From Gammaproteobacteria bacterium (GTDB taxonomy: Bacteria > Pseudomonadota > Gammaproteobacteria > Acidiferrobacterales > SPGG2): 33,065 nt of DNA. How positions within the stretch are numbered: the stretch's first letter is position 1; each line of letters starts with the position of its first letter. Location: positions 1-33,065 of the forward strand of contig JAOTYM010000043.1 of NCBI GenBank assembly GCA_029861845.1, given 5' to 3'. The position numbers and the translations under genes are program-made. Shown here one piece after another: positions 22,370 through 31,492 of this stretch. Under the pieces are notes generated by a model. The model searched no databases. It was given only the letters and a program-made list of their open reading frames with translations, and was not told where the DNA came from.

Positions 22370-23470
22370 CTAGCCTGGTATGAGTACGAAATTGCCGACG
22401 TGGCGTTTCTTTAGGAACTCGGTTTGCGCCTGACGTATGTCTGCCAACGGAAAAGTCTTGGCGAGCAGCGGGCGAACTTCACCACGTTCGATGTAGCCGA
22501 CAAGGTTCTGAAATATTCCCTGCGGCATGACGGTGGCGCCCCAAAGCTCTAAATCTCTTAGGTAAAGAGTACGGAGGTCGAGCTCGACGATGGGGCCCGC
22601 GATAGCTCCGGCGGCCACGTAGCGGCCACCCCGGTTCAACAGTTCTATGAGGATCGGAAACCGCTTACCGCCAACGATATCAGCCACCACATCGACTTCA
22701 CCGCTAGCTGCCACCGCCCGCACTGCCGCTTCGAGATCAGTTGTGTCGCGTGCAATCACGCTGTCCGCACCGAGTTCACGAATCTCATCGACCTTGGTGG
22801 CGCCGGCCACCGCGATCACCTCGGCGCCCCGACGTTTGGCCAATTGAATCAGGGCTGAACCAACCCCGCCGGAGGCGCCCGTAATAAGTACGGTTTCACC
22901 CTCACCCAGTCGCGCCCGGGTCAGCATGTACTCAGCTGTCGAGTAAGAACAGGGGAAGGTGGCAAGCTCCGGATCTGTGAGGGTCGATTCGATACGATAC
23001 ACGTTGACTACGGGTATGGCGACATACTCGGCATAACCACCGTCGCGCTCGCTGCCGACGTAGCCGGCGAGATTGCGGTTCTCTGGTTCCTTGGGGTCGC
23101 GCACCCATGCCTCAACCAGTACGCGTTCGCCGATGCGGTCCTGGGCCACATCCTCCCCGACGGCGACAATGCGGCCGACGATATCGGCACCTTGGACGCG
23201 GGGGAAGGACACTGAGCCACCGCCCCAGGTCGCTGCGCCGGCCGTGATCGTCCCACCCTCTGCCGTTGTGCCGTCAGAGACGTTCTTGCTATACCACGCC
23301 GTACGCGTATTGATATCGGTATTGTTCATCCCACAGGCACCGACTCTAATGAGTACTTCGTCTGCTTTGGGTTTGGGCACGGGCACATCGTCCCGATACT
23401 GCAATTTGTCTAGGCCCCCATGGCCGGTTAGATAGGCGGCGTGCATGGTGGCGGGAATCGGTGAATCCAT
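22370..23470 (-). CDS. Zinc-type alcohol dehydrogenase / quinone oxidoreductase family protein
   Basis: The 366-residue medium-chain dehydrogenase/reductase has a GroES-like N-terminal domain ('DEVLIRVGACGMNNTDIN') and a Rossmann domain with 'GETVLITGASGGVGSALIQLAKRRGAEVIAV', a clear NAD(P)-binding motif. The structural-zinc cysteine cluster is not visible, and the 'ACGMNNTDIN' region resembles members with a catalytic-site Cys. It probably oxidises an alcohol or reduces an enone. The C-terminal stretch 'LRTLYLRDLELWG...GYIERGEVRPLL' is homologous to the fragment in the chimeric pseudogene at 11.1 kb. It leads the operon with the two MR/MLE-type genes. No strong ribosome site is seen before ATG 23470. 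Confidence 0.86.
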   Translation of the reverse strand: MDSPIPATMHAAYLTGHGGLDKLQYRDDVPVPKPKADEVLIRVGACGMNNTDINTRTAWYSKNVSDGTTAEGGTITAGAATWGGGSVSFPRVQGADIVGRIVAVGEDVAQDRIGERVLVEAWVRDPKEPENRNLAGYVGSERDGGYAEYVAIPVVNVYRIESTLTDPELATFPCSYSTAEYMLTRARLGEGETVLITGASGGVGSALIQLAKRRGAEVIAVAGATKVDEIRELGADSVIARDTTDLEAAVRAVAASGEVDVVADIVGGKRFPILIELLNRGGRYVAAGAIAGPIVELDLRTLYLRDLELWGATVMPQGIFQNLVGYIERGEVRPLLAKTFPLADIRQAQTEFLKKRHVGNFVLIPG

Positions 23471-23568
23471 GGCGGGGTCGAGACCTAACTATTAGTAATT
23501 CTTCAGTTATACACGCACACGCGCACTTTGTGCATCATAGACTGGTTCGGGTAATACGCGGGCAGGGC

Positions 23569-23976
23569 GCGACCTATATAAACGGCACATTGCACGGCAA
23601 CCCCATCGCGGCTGCCGCCGGTTTGGCGACGTTGGCGGAACTCAAACGACCAGGCTTCTACAAGGCACTGCATGAGAAGGCGGATGAGTTCTGTAAGGCC
23701 TGTCAGGGCGTGCTCGATCGACATCGATTGCCGGCAATAGCGGCCGGTGAGGCGTCTTTCTGGCAGATCCTATTCACCAAGACGGCACCGACTAGCTATG
23801 CGGACGTGATGGTGTCTGATGTGGCCGCAGCACGGACACTGGATCTCGCCTCACTCAAACAAGGGTTGTACGTCCTGCCCAATGTCAGGCGATTTGTGTC
23901 AGCCGTGCATACGAGTGATGACCTTGAGGATACGGTGCGGGCCTTGGATAATGCTTGTCGCACGACAAACACCTAG
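23569..23976 (+). pseudogene. Class III aminotransferase, 3' remnant (GSA-aminomutase-like)
   Basis: The translated segment starts abruptly at 'ATYINGTLHGNPIAAAAGLATLAEL', the conserved stretch just after the PLP lysine in class III aminotransferases and glutamate-1-semialdehyde aminomutases. It continues to a normal C terminus ('LKQGLYVLPNVRRFVSAVHTSDDLEDTVRAL'). The PLP-binding lysine and the whole large domain are absent, and the preceding sequence (from 23461) has no aminotransferase character. It is therefore the 3' end of a deleted gene. It may have belonged with the neighbouring catabolic genes. Confidence 0.75.
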
Positions 23977-24185
23977 CTTGTAATCAGACGACAGGAAGGT
24001 GCCAGGCCTACCGTTGCGGAAGCCATAGATTTCCGGATCTTAGTTGGCCCCGCCGGTGAAATTATTAGGGAACAAGGAAACCTAATAACTAGCCGCTTAG
24101 GTCTTGATACTCAGTCGCATTTTCGAGTCGGCGGGCGCGTTAGGTGGCCTTTGGCGCCGTCTCGCATTGCGTGCATCGCGAGCTT

Positions 24186-24512
24186 TTAACCCCGCCGCCA
24201 ATGGCCCGGAATCCACACCCAACCGTGACGCTTGCGTTTCCAGTGCCCCGCCACCCAGTGCGCATGTGCGTAGGGACGCCTTATATAGTAGCCATCGACC
24301 CATACCCAGCGGGCCCTCCAGGCCCAGCGCCCTCCGATCCACACGTGGTGAGCCGATGGAGCGGTCGGGCGCACGACCACCATAGGCGGCGGCGGTTTGT
24401 GGACGACGATCTCTGTGTGAACGGGATATTGGCGGTGGGTATATCGCGGCTGGTGGCAAGCTGCGAGCAACAGCGTGCCCGCCATTAACAATAGCACCCC
24501 CCATTTTTCCAC
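24186..24512 (-). CDS. YXWGXW-repeat-like lipoprotein
   Basis: The 108-residue protein has a lipoprotein signal peptide (LLAAC). A proline-rich linker follows, then a tail of aromatic-tryptophan repeats: 'HHVWIGGRWAWRARWVWVDGYY', 'HAHWVAGHWKRKRHGWVWIPGHW'. Small outer-envelope proteins with this YXWGXW-type pattern are common in proteobacteria; their role is unknown. It lies alone between the aminotransferase remnant and the divergent ftsH operon. Confidence 0.8.
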   Translation of the reverse strand: MEKWGVLLLMAGTLLLAACHQPRYTHRQYPVHTEIVVHKPPPPMVVVRPTAPSAHHVWIGGRWAWRARWVWVDGYYIRRPYAHAHWVAGHWKRKRHGWVWIPGHWRRG

Positions 24513-24699
24513 AACCTCATACCTCGGTTTTCTGGTTACCTACAGAGAAGAAACGCGCGAGCCCAGTGTCGGTTGACATCGACAACGCACTGGCCCCAGT
24601 CTTGGTTGGCACGTGGCTTGGCGCTAGTTTCAGCGGTTGTGGCATTATTATCGGTATCTGCGCGGGGACCCGCGCCGAACGGCTGACGGCGGAGGTAAT

Positions 24700-24906
24700 A
24701 TGGTGGAAAAACTCGGATATGCGTTGCTGATAATCGTTGCCGTAGTGTGGCTACTCGGCATGCTGGCCGGCATGTTTATAGCCTGGCCCTACGGGATTGT
24801 CGGGCTCATCGCCTTTGTCGGCATTGGTCTGTTGTTTATCAAGGTCCTACGGGAGCGTTTGGCGAGTAAAGAAGACAGTCACTACAGCAAGAACGTGGAG
24901 AGATAA
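24700..24906 (+). CDS. Small two-helix membrane protein
   Basis: The 68-residue protein has two hydrophobic segments ('GYALLIIVAVVWLLGMLAGM' and 'YGIVGLIAFVGIGLLFIKVL') and a charged, serine-containing C terminus. GGAGG lies about 4-5 bases before the ATG at 24700, which decides the start over a longer frame from 24637. It ends 3 bp before the YbjQ-family gene and is the first gene of the ftsH operon. A helper or substrate-delivery partner for the membrane protease is inferred only from position. Confidence 0.7.
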   Translation: MVEKLGYALLIIVAVVWLLGMLAGMFIAWPYGIVGLIAFVGIGLLFIKVLRERLASKEDSHYSKNVER

Positions 24907-24909
24907 CAG

Positions 24910-25233
24910 ATGGTGTTAATCACGACTCAAGATGAGCTAGCAGATTACCAGATTACAAAAACACTAGGGCTTGTTCGCGGAAACACGATTCGCGCCCGTC
25001 ATATCGGCAAGGACATTTTGGCCGGTCTTCGCACCCTAGTTGGCGGTGAGATTACCGAGTACACGAAGATGCTAGCGGAGTCGCGCGAACAGGCGATCGA
25101 CAGGATGGTGGCAGAAGCGGAGCGGCTCGGTGCTGACGCCATTGTTTGTATGCGCTTCACGACGTCACCAGTGATGCAGGGCTCGGCCGAATTATTGGCT
25201 TACGGCACCGCGGTAGAGACCCGCCGGAAGTAG
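24910..25233 (+). CDS. YbjQ-family (UPF0145) putative heavy-metal-binding protein
   Basis: The 107-residue cytosolic protein matches the YbjQ pattern throughout: 'YQITKTLGLVRGNTIRARHIGKDI', 'LVGGEITEYTKMLAESREQAIDRMVAEAERLGADAIVCMRF', ending in 'AYGTAV'. Family members form small pentamers and have been suggested to bind metals, but their function is unproved. It sits between the small membrane protein (3 bp) and ftsH (30 bp), so all three are co-transcribed. Confidence 0.9.
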   Translation: MVLITTQDELADYQITKTLGLVRGNTIRARHIGKDILAGLRTLVGGEITEYTKMLAESREQAIDRMVAEAERLGADAIVCMRFTTSPVMQGSAELLAYGTAVETRRK

Positions 25234-25263
25234 TCGCGTCTAGGCGCGCACTAGGGGTGAGAG

Positions 25264-27105
25264 ATGATGGAGAAAAAAACACAATTCAACGTCTGGTACG
25301 CGATCATCGCTATGGTAGTAATCTTGATGATCCAGAACTGGTGGGCCGCCAGCCGACAAGTTGAGCTTATTCCTTATAATCAGTTCGAGGAATTGTTGGA
25401 GGCCGGACAAATTGAAGAGATCTATGTTCGTCAAGATCAATTAGAAGGTAAGCTGAGAAAGCCGTCGCCGGAAGGACGTGAGTTTTTTCGAACCACACGC
25501 GTCGACCCACAACTGGTGGAACGCTTCCGCGAGTTTGACGTGAAGTTCACCGGCGTGGTTGAAAGTACCGTCCTCCGGGATCTGCTCTCATGGATTCTGC
25601 CGGTACTGTTCTTTTTCGGTTTGTGGATGTTCCTTCTACGCCGTCTTGGTCAGAAGGGTGGTTTCGGCGGATTGATGAGCGTTGGCAAAAGCAAGGCCAA
25701 GGTATATGTCGAGAAAGATACTAAGGTAACGTTCGAAGACGTCGCCGGTGTTGACGAAGCCAAGGAGGAGCTCAAGGAAATCGTCACGTTTCTCAAGCAG
25801 CCGAAGGAATATGGACGTCTCGGTGCCCGCATACCCAAAGGCGTGTTACTCGTGGGCCCGCCGGGTACCGGTAAAACACTACTGGCGCGCGCGGTTGCCG
25901 GTGAGGCCGGCGTGACTTTCTTTTCCATTAGTGGGTCCGAATTTGTGGAAATGTTCGTTGGTGTCGGTGCCGCGCGCGTGCGCGACCTTTTCGATCAGGC
26001 AAGCAAGGCCGCGCCCTGCATCATTTTTATCGACGAACTTGACGCACTCGGCCGTGCGCGCGGCATCGGCCCGATGGCCGGCGGCCACGACGAGAAAGAG
26101 CAAACCCTGAACCAACTGTTGAGCGAGCTCGATGGGTTCGATCCACAAAGAGGAATCGTGTTGCTCGCGGCGACGAATCGACCGGAGATTCTTGACCCGG
26201 CGCTATTGCGCGCTGGACGCTTCGATCGGCAGATTCTGGTTGACCGGCCAGATAAGGCCGGTCGTATCGCCATCCTCCAGGTTCATATGAAAGCGGTGCA
26301 GATCGGTGATAATGTTCAAGCCGAGCAGATTGCGGCTTTGACACCGGGTTTCTCGGGCGCCGATCTAGCTAATTTGATAAACGAAGCGGCCCTGCTCGCC
26401 ACACGCCGCGGTGCCGACGCGGTGAACATGGATGATTTTAATAACGCCATCGAACGCATTGTAGCTGGGCTGGAGAAAAAGAATCGGCTGCTCAACCCGC
26501 GCGAGAGAAAAACTGTGGCCTACCACGAGATGGGCCATGCGCTGGTGGCCATGGCGCTCCCAGGTATGGATCCGGTACACAAGATTTCGATTATACCGCG
26601 CGGAATCGGGGCGCTTGGCTACACGATACAACGTCCCACCGAAGATCGGTTCTTGATGACGCGTCAGGAATTGGAGAACAAGATGGCAGTGTTATTGGGT
26701 GGGCGCGCTGCCGAGATGCTGGTGTTCGAGGAAATTTCTACCGGCGCGGCTGACGATCTTGATAAAGCCACGGATATCGCACGCAATATGGTTACGCGAT
26801 TTGGCATGTCGGAAGAGCTAGGCCAGATGACTTATGAAGAGCAGCGCGAAGGATTTCTGGGTCAGGCGCAGGGCCTGACTGCACGTAACTATAGCGAGGA
26901 AACGGCGAGAGAGATCGATTGTGCGGTGCGCGAACTGACTGATAGCGCGCGTGAGCGAGCCATGCAGATTCTCAGCACTTATCGCCAGCAACTCGATCAG
27001 GGCGCGAAACTCTTGCTCGACAAGGAAACGTTGGTTGCGTCCGAGCTGCCGCGATTGGAACCGAAGTCTGCGCGCAGAGAGTCGGAAACCGTGACCGGCG
27101 GATAG
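25264..27105 (+). CDS. ftsH: ATP-dependent zinc metalloprotease FtsH (accessory-type)
   Basis: The 613-residue protein has two N-terminal membrane helices around a periplasmic segment, then an AAA+ domain with Walker A GPPGTGKT (about 198-205), Walker B '[11 protein letters not shown]' and the second region of homology '[20 protein letters not shown]'. The protease domain has the zinc site HEMGH (about 421-425) and a downstream Asp in '[10 protein letters not shown]'. FtsH degrades misfolded membrane proteins and short-lived regulators. The N terminus ([11 protein letters not shown]) resembles the second FtsH found in stress-tolerance islands, rather than the housekeeping copy that usually follows rrmJ. 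The ribosome site is GGGGTGAGAG. Confidence 0.95.
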   Translation: MMEKKTQFNVWYAIIAMVVILMIQNWWAASRQVELIPYNQFEELLEAGQIEEIYVRQDQLEGKLRKPSPEGREFFRTTRVDPQLVERFREFDVKFTGVVESTVLRDLLSWILPVLFFFGLWMFLLRRLGQKGGFGGLMSVGKSKAKVYVEKDTKVTFEDVAGVDEAKEELKEIVTFLKQPKEYGRLGARIPKGVLLVGPPGTGKTLLARAVAGEAGVTFFSISGSEFVEMFVGVGAARVRDLFDQASKAAPCIIFIDELDALGRARGIGPMAGGHDEKEQTLNQLLSELDGFDPQRGIVLLAATNRPEILDPALLRAGRFDRQILVDRPDKAGRIAILQVHMKAVQIGDNVQAEQIAALTPGFSGADLANLINEAALLATRRGADAVNMDDFNNAIERIVAGLEKKNRLLNPRERKTVAYHEMGHALVAMALPGMDPVHKISIIPRGIGALGYTIQRPTEDRFLMTRQELENKMAVLLGGRAAEMLVFEEISTGAADDLDKATDIARNMVTRFGMSEELGQMTYEEQREGFLGQAQGLTARNYSEETAREIDCAVRELTDSARERAMQILSTYRQQLDQGAKLLLDKETLVASELPRLEPKSARRESETVTGG

Positions 27106-27108
27106 TAC

Positions 27109-27294
27109 TCAGGGGTCGGAGTCGCGGCGCTCGAGCTCGACGATCAAACGTGCGCCGGCCGATCCAGACGCTATGCCGGTCAGCGTTATGAACCCGCCGG
27201 AAAAGCCGAGATCATAGGCGACAACCGCGCCTAACATAAATAGAATAAAGAAGGCACCAATTCCCACCACTGGGTAGAGTAATTTATTCCCCAT
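27109..27294 (-). CDS. Small membrane protein of unknown function
   Basis: The 61-residue frame has two hydrophobic segments ('LYPVVGIGAFFILFMLGAVVAY' and 'GGFITLTGIASGSAGARL') and a short charged tail. It ends convergently 4 bp from ftsH. No ribosome site is seen before its ATG, so its reality rests on the protein-like hydrophobic pattern. I do not recognise a family. Confidence 0.45.
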   Translation of the reverse strand: MGNKLLYPVVGIGAFFILFMLGAVVAYDLGFSGGFITLTGIASGSAGARLIVELERRDSDP

Positions 27295-27453
27295 ACGCGT
27301 ACGTCGAGTTGGTCGGTGTCGGTCGAATTATGTTGTCGCTAGCCACTATTTAGAATAATAATCGCTTTCTTGCGAGTTTGGACAGAAAATCGATGGCCTC
27401 ACTCGAAAAATTGATCAATTTCCAGGGGTTGGCCATGTCTGGAGAAGTGGTTC

Positions 27454-28611
27454 ATGCGGTCTGACGAGTCTTTTGGAGAACTACGTTCGGCGATACGCCA
27501 GTTGTGCCAGCGGTTCCCCGGTGAATACTGGCGCGCCCTGGATCAGAAACGTGAATACCCTGAAGCGTTTGTACAAGCGCTGACCGAAGCGGGCTGGCTA
27601 GCGGCGTTGATCCCCGATGACTACGGTGGTTCTGGGCTTGGGGTCACGGAGGCATCGGTGATCCTGGAGGAAATCAATCGATGCGGTGGCAACGCCGGTG
27701 CCTGTCATGCACAGATGTACATTATGGGTACGGTGCTGCGCCATGGGTCGGACGAACAGAAGCGCAAGTACCTGCCGCAGCTCGCGAAGGGTGAACTACG
27801 GCTTCAGGCCTTTGGGGTCACCGAGCCCGGCACTGGTTCAGACACCACCAAGCTCAAGACCACAGCGGTACGCCAAGGCGATCGGTATATCGTGAACGGT
27901 CAAAAGGTATTCACATCTCGTGTGCAACACTCTGACATCATGTTGTTACTGGCGCGGACGACACCGATTGACCAGGTCAACAAGAAAGCGGAGGGCCTGT
28001 CTGTATTCCTGGTAGACCTGCGTGAAGTGGATGACGATGCGCTTACGGTTAGGCCGATTGATACCATGATGAATCACGAGACCAATGAATTATTCTTTGA
28101 TGACTTGGAGATTCCGGCTGAGAATCTTATCGGGGAGGAGGGCAGGGGGTTTCGTTACATTCTCGACGGCATGAACGCGGAACGAATACTAATCGCGGCC
28201 GAATGCGTTGGTGACGGCTACTGGTTTGTAGAGCGCGCATGCGGTTATGCCAAGGAGCGGGTAGTTTTTAGTCGACCGATCGGTATGAACCAAGGTGTGC
28301 AATTTCCCTTGGCGCGCGCATATATCAACGTGGAAGCGGCCAATCTCATGCGCTTTCGGGCGGCCGAGTTATTTGATGCTGGTCAAGCATGTGGTGCAGA
28401 GGCGAATATGGCGAAGCTCTTGGCAGCAGACGCTTCTTGGGAGGCAGCCAATGCGGCTATTCAGACGCACGGCGGTTTCGGGTTTGCCGCCGAATATGAC
28501 ATCGAACGTAAGTTCCGCGAGACACGGTTATATCAGGTGGCACCCATCTCTACGAATTTGATTCTTTCCTACATCGCTGAGCACGTATTAGGTTTGCCGA
28601 GATCTTATTAG
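27454..28611 (+). CDS. Acyl-CoA dehydrogenase family protein
   Basis: The 385-residue flavoprotein shows the usual three-domain acyl-CoA dehydrogenase. 'FGVTEPGTGSDTTKLKTTAV' is the FAD-side signature, 'YIVNGQKVFTSRVQHSD' leads into the middle beta domain, and 'IQTHGGFGFAAEYDIERKFRETRLYQVAPIST' is the C-terminal signature. In the canonical family the last motif reads '..EGT', with the catalytic Glu; here it is 'APIST', so the base must lie elsewhere or the reaction differs. Electrons would pass to ETF. It ends overlapping the convergent cinA stop by 4 bp. Confidence 0.92.
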   Translation: MRSDESFGELRSAIRQLCQRFPGEYWRALDQKREYPEAFVQALTEAGWLAALIPDDYGGSGLGVTEASVILEEINRCGGNAGACHAQMYIMGTVLRHGSDEQKRKYLPQLAKGELRLQAFGVTEPGTGSDTTKLKTTAVRQGDRYIVNGQKVFTSRVQHSDIMLLLARTTPIDQVNKKAEGLSVFLVDLREVDDDALTVRPIDTMMNHETNELFFDDLEIPAENLIGEEGRGFRYILDGMNAERILIAAECVGDGYWFVERACGYAKERVVFSRPIGMNQGVQFPLARAYINVEAANLMRFRAAELFDAGQACGAEANMAKLLAADASWEAANAAIQTHGGFGFAAEYDIERKFRETRLYQVAPISTNLILSYIAEHVLGLPRSY

Positions 28612-29945
28612 GAACGAGACTGCCAGCGACTGCCACGTAAGCCAAAATCCGATGCCAAGGGATCACGGCCAAGCAAATGCCGTCGAACCCAATCAAGTGC
28701 AACCTGCGAAGTCAGTATCTTAATCCAATCGCGGTTACCCCAGAGTTGATAGGTGCGTGCACGTACGTTGGCCGGGCCTAGCCCATCGGCGGCGAGTGCG
28801 ATGACTACCGTACCCACCGGCTTTTCTTTGGTTCCGCCATCCGGGCCGGCGATGCCAGTGGTGGCTATGCCAAGGTTGGCCTGACTAAGGTTACGTACAC
28901 CGAGCGCCATCTCGCATGCCGTCTCTTCGCTTACGGCACCGAAGCGGGAGAGTGTTTTAGGGCTTACTGATAACGTTTTCTGTTTTAGTTCATTGCTGTA
29001 GGCGATCACGCCACCGAGGTAATACTCACTGCTCCCGGCCACGTTGGTTATGCGGTTTCCGATGAGTCCACCACTACACGATTCTGCCGTAGCTAGGGTT
29101 TGTTTATGGAGCTTCAACAGCTCGCCAACAACCTTTTCCATGCTCACATCGCCCTCGGCGACCACTGCGTCGCCGAGACGCGTCCGTACGATCTCGGACA
29201 ACGCCTCGAGTTTATGTTCGGCCTCACTCTGTTTACCGGTTACCGCGATACGCACGGAGACTTGGGGAAAGCTTGCACGAAACGAAAGGCGCGCCTCGTC
29301 TGGGTCGATAGCGCCCACCAGTGCTTCATCCAGCGCCGATTCACTCATCCCGAATGTCTGAAACGTGCGTGAGGCAATGCTTCGATCGTCTTCTGACTGA
29401 CTCAGGACCCAGGGGATAACATGCGTGTCGAGCATCACCTTCATCTCGCGCGGTACACCGGGCAACACAACGGCAATGGGTCGACGCTGTCCCTGGGGTA
29501 CGGTCAAACGGTAGCCGGGCGCAGTGCCAAGTTCGTTAGGAATTATGTCTGCGCCTACTGGAAACTTAGCTTGTTTTAGGTTGTTCTCGGGCATTGGGCG
29601 TTTGAGTACCTCGAAGAATCGTCTAACGCGCTCGGCTTGTTTCTCGTCGACGTAAAGTTCTACCTCCGCCACATGAGCGAGTGTTTCGGTGGTGCGGTCA
29701 TCGGCGGTTGGGCCAAGCCCACCGGTGGAAATGACAATATCTGCCCGCGCTAATGAGTGATGCCAAGCCCACTCAATCTGATCGGGATAGTCGCCGACGG
29801 TAACGACGGACTGGGCTTCGATGCCTATGGTGCCGAGGCGATCAGCGATATACGCAGCGTTAGTGTCGACGGTACGGCCTTGTACCAATTCATCGCCAGT
29901 GGAAATGACTGCGACGCGTTGTTGCCGCCGACGCTTGGCTTTCAC
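28608..29945 (-). CDS. cinA: CinA-family protein with nicotinamide-nucleotide amidase domain
   Basis: The 445-residue protein has an N-terminal MoaB/MogA-like domain ('VISTGDELVQGRTVDTNAAYIADRL', 'DIVISTGGLGPTADDRTTE', 'LPGVPREMK') and a C-terminal CinA/PncC domain ('TLATAESCSGGLIGNRITNVAGSSEYYLGGVIAYSN', 'GIAGPDGGTKEKPVGTV'). The C-terminal domain deamidates nicotinamide mononucleotide in the pyridine nucleotide cycle; the N-terminal domain can hydrolyse ADP-ribose in related proteins. The start is GTG with AGGA about 11 bases upstream. It is convergent with and overlaps the dehydrogenase stop by 4 bp. Confidence 0.93.
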   Translation of the reverse strand: MKAKRRRQQRVAVISTGDELVQGRTVDTNAAYIADRLGTIGIEAQSVVTVGDYPDQIEWAWHHSLARADIVISTGGLGPTADDRTTETLAHVAEVELYVDEKQAERVRRFFEVLKRPMPENNLKQAKFPVGADIIPNELGTAPGYRLTVPQGQRRPIAVVLPGVPREMKVMLDTHVIPWVLSQSEDDRSIASRTFQTFGMSESALDEALVGAIDPDEARLSFRASFPQVSVRIAVTGKQSEAEHKLEALSEIVRTRLGDAVVAEGDVSMEKVVGELLKLHKQTLATAESCSGGLIGNRITNVAGSSEYYLGGVIAYSNELKQKTLSVSPKTLSRFGAVSEETACEMALGVRNLSQANLGIATTGIAGPDGGTKEKPVGTVVIALAADGLGPANVRARTYQLWGNRDWIKILTSQVALDWVRRHLLGRDPLASDFGLRGSRWQSRS

Positions 29946-30022
29946 GATAGGTCGTCCTAAATGGCTTGTAGCGAGGGTTGGTATTATCGCTGTTTCTGCC
30001 GAAGATCCACAGCACCAAGTGC

Positions 30023-30499
30023 CTACTTGATCTTGGATACGCCGGTCAGTTCTTCCACGCTGACGATAAACCGACGATGCACCAGGGTAACCCGGTTCTC
30101 ACCAATCACGGGGATGAATCGCGATGCGACATTCAAGTAGTCCAGTAGTCGACCACGCTCCTCTGGCATCAGAAAACGAATCCATCCTGAAACGATGGTG
30201 CCACCGATCAAGGCAATCTCTACTCGCTGTTCACGGGCCACCTCGCTTTCGATTCCCTCTGATTGTTCTTCGCCAGTCGCGAGCTCAATGCTGATAATGC
30301 AGGTCTTATTCAACAAGGTTTCATAGCGACCGGCGAGCGGCAGAAACTCTTCGGTGTCGTCGTTCAGGCGGTCGACAAGACGACCAGGGGTACCGTCAGC
30401 ACGGGCGCCCGGCGCATAGAGCCCGCCCTCTAATTTTCGACCATCGTTTAGCAACACACGCACCGGCACTACCCGTCGTGGTGTTCGGAACATCTTCAT
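30023..30499 (-). CDS. Conserved protein of two similar beta-rich repeats
   Basis: The 158-residue cytosolic protein consists of two related units. The first is about residues 8-74 ('VVPVRVLLNDGRKLEGGLYAPG', '...LLNKTCIISIEL'). The second is about 90-152 ('RVEIALIGGTIVSGWIRFLMPEERGRLLDYLNV', '...LVHRRFIVSVEEL'). Each holds a G-x-L/V-x-G-turn strand pair and ends with a hydrophobic strand followed by Glu. It looks like an internal duplication. It has no membrane segment, no metal motif and no named family I can be sure of. It lies on the same strand upstream of cinA, with about 80 bp between them. Confidence 0.65.
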   Translation of the reverse strand: MKMFRTPRRVVPVRVLLNDGRKLEGGLYAPGARADGTPGRLVDRLNDDTEEFLPLAGRYETLLNKTCIISIELATGEEQSEGIESEVAREQRVEIALIGGTIVSGWIRFLMPEERGRLLDYLNVASRFIPVIGENRVTLVHRRFIVSVEELTGVSKIK

Positions 30500-30586
30500 T
30501 GGTGATCTGTTGCACCCAATCCCGTATTGCTTTAGCAGTCCAACACGTGGACAGGATAGGTTGAATCGTCAACCATTGGCAAGTGC

Positions 30587-31492
30587 TTAATGGTTGTGGA
30601 GTTTAGCCCCTACTGCATCTCGCAATTGCTGACAGCAGCTTGGCGTTTGCCACGAAAGTTCCGATAGCGAATTTCCGCGAACCACAATGCCAGGCGCTGT
30701 TCCATGGCGTGGGCAACGAGTTGGTCCGACGCGTCGGGAGATAGATTGGTAGATCGTCTGAAGGAGCGCCTTCCCAAACGCGTTGTCGAGTTCGTCGGGA
30801 TCGACTGTATGACCTTCTATCTCAAAGACAACACTTAGTTCGTCTTGACCACAGGTAGCCGACGCTGCTATCTCGGTACGATCAAAAAATCTAACCCCTT
30901 CCGGTATATCGTTGTCAAGCGAGAAATCGAGCAAGCTGGTGTGAGTATCGAGAAACTCACTGACATAATTGTGATAGCTTTCATCCTCAAGCTCCTCGGT
31001 AGGCATGGCTGCGCGTTCGAGTTGTTCAACGTGTTCCTCCATCACTGCTTTGTAGTGCACGATCAAACGTGGATCTGCGGCTTGGTTTTTGCTTTCGTCG
31101 TCCAAGAAAGTAAGCATCTCCTGACCAAGTGCAAGTTTGTCTTTGTTGTCGACTGTCTTACGTAGACTGTCTAACATTTTATTGAGCTTAAAGCGCATTG
31201 CGTCGTTATGTAACGCAACTCGCATCTCTTCGAGTTGGGGCAGTTTATAAGGAAGCTCCGACTCGTTTAGATTTTTTGCGGCCTCGATCGCTCGCTGTAC
31301 CTGAGATAACTTCACCCGGATATCGTCGTGCTCGTTGATAGCGTCAATAGCTTTGTTGAGTGTTTGTGTGCGATCACGGACATCTACCTGGGGTGCTGCT
31401 GGACGTGAGGTTGCATAGTGCCACACCCGTGCCAGCAGATATGTGGCCCCGACGGAGATAAACAGCACTAGTAAGTCAGGCAGTATATCCAA
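30587..31492 (-). CDS. Membrane-anchored helical protein of unknown function, probable C-terminal frameshift
   Basis: The protein starts with one transmembrane helix (LPDLLVLFISVGATYLLARV), followed by a long charged, helical region (from 'TQTLNKAIDAINEHDDI' to 'EQLERA') and an acidic stretch. I chose the TTG at 31492 because AGGAG lies about 6 bases upstream. Near 30740-30750 a different frame takes over with more protein-like sequence ('SPDASDQLVAHAMEQRLALW', ending at 30610), whereas the annotated frame ends in a proline/arginine-rich tail. A single-base indel there, real or a sequencing error, would explain it. I do not recognise a family. Confidence 0.6.
   Translation of the reverse strand: MDILPDLLVLFISVGATYLLARVWHYATSRPAAPQVDVRDRTQTLNKAIDAINEHDDIRVKLSQVQRAIEAAKNLNESELPYKLPQLEEMRVALHNDAMRFKLNKMLDSLRKTVDNKDKLALGQEMLTFLDDESKNQAADPRLIVHYKAVMEEHVEQLERAAMPTEELEDESYHNYVSEFLDTHTSLLDFSLDNDIPEGVRFFDRTEIAASATCGQDELSVVFEIEGHTVDPDELDNAFGKALLQTIYQSISRRVGPTRCPRHGTAPGIVVRGNSLSELSWQTPSCCQQLRDAVGAKLHNH

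Noticed and set aside
24097-24504. 135-codon minus-strand frame overlapping the YXWGXW-type gene
   Set aside because: The overlapping frame at 24186-24512 has a lipoprotein signal and tryptophan repeats; this one is arginine/proline-rich noise.
24606-24622. Sigma-54-like element (TGGCACG followed by TTGG) upstream of the ftsH operon
   Set aside because: The -24 half is good, but the required GC at -12 reads GG, and no enhancer-binding gene or site is nearby.
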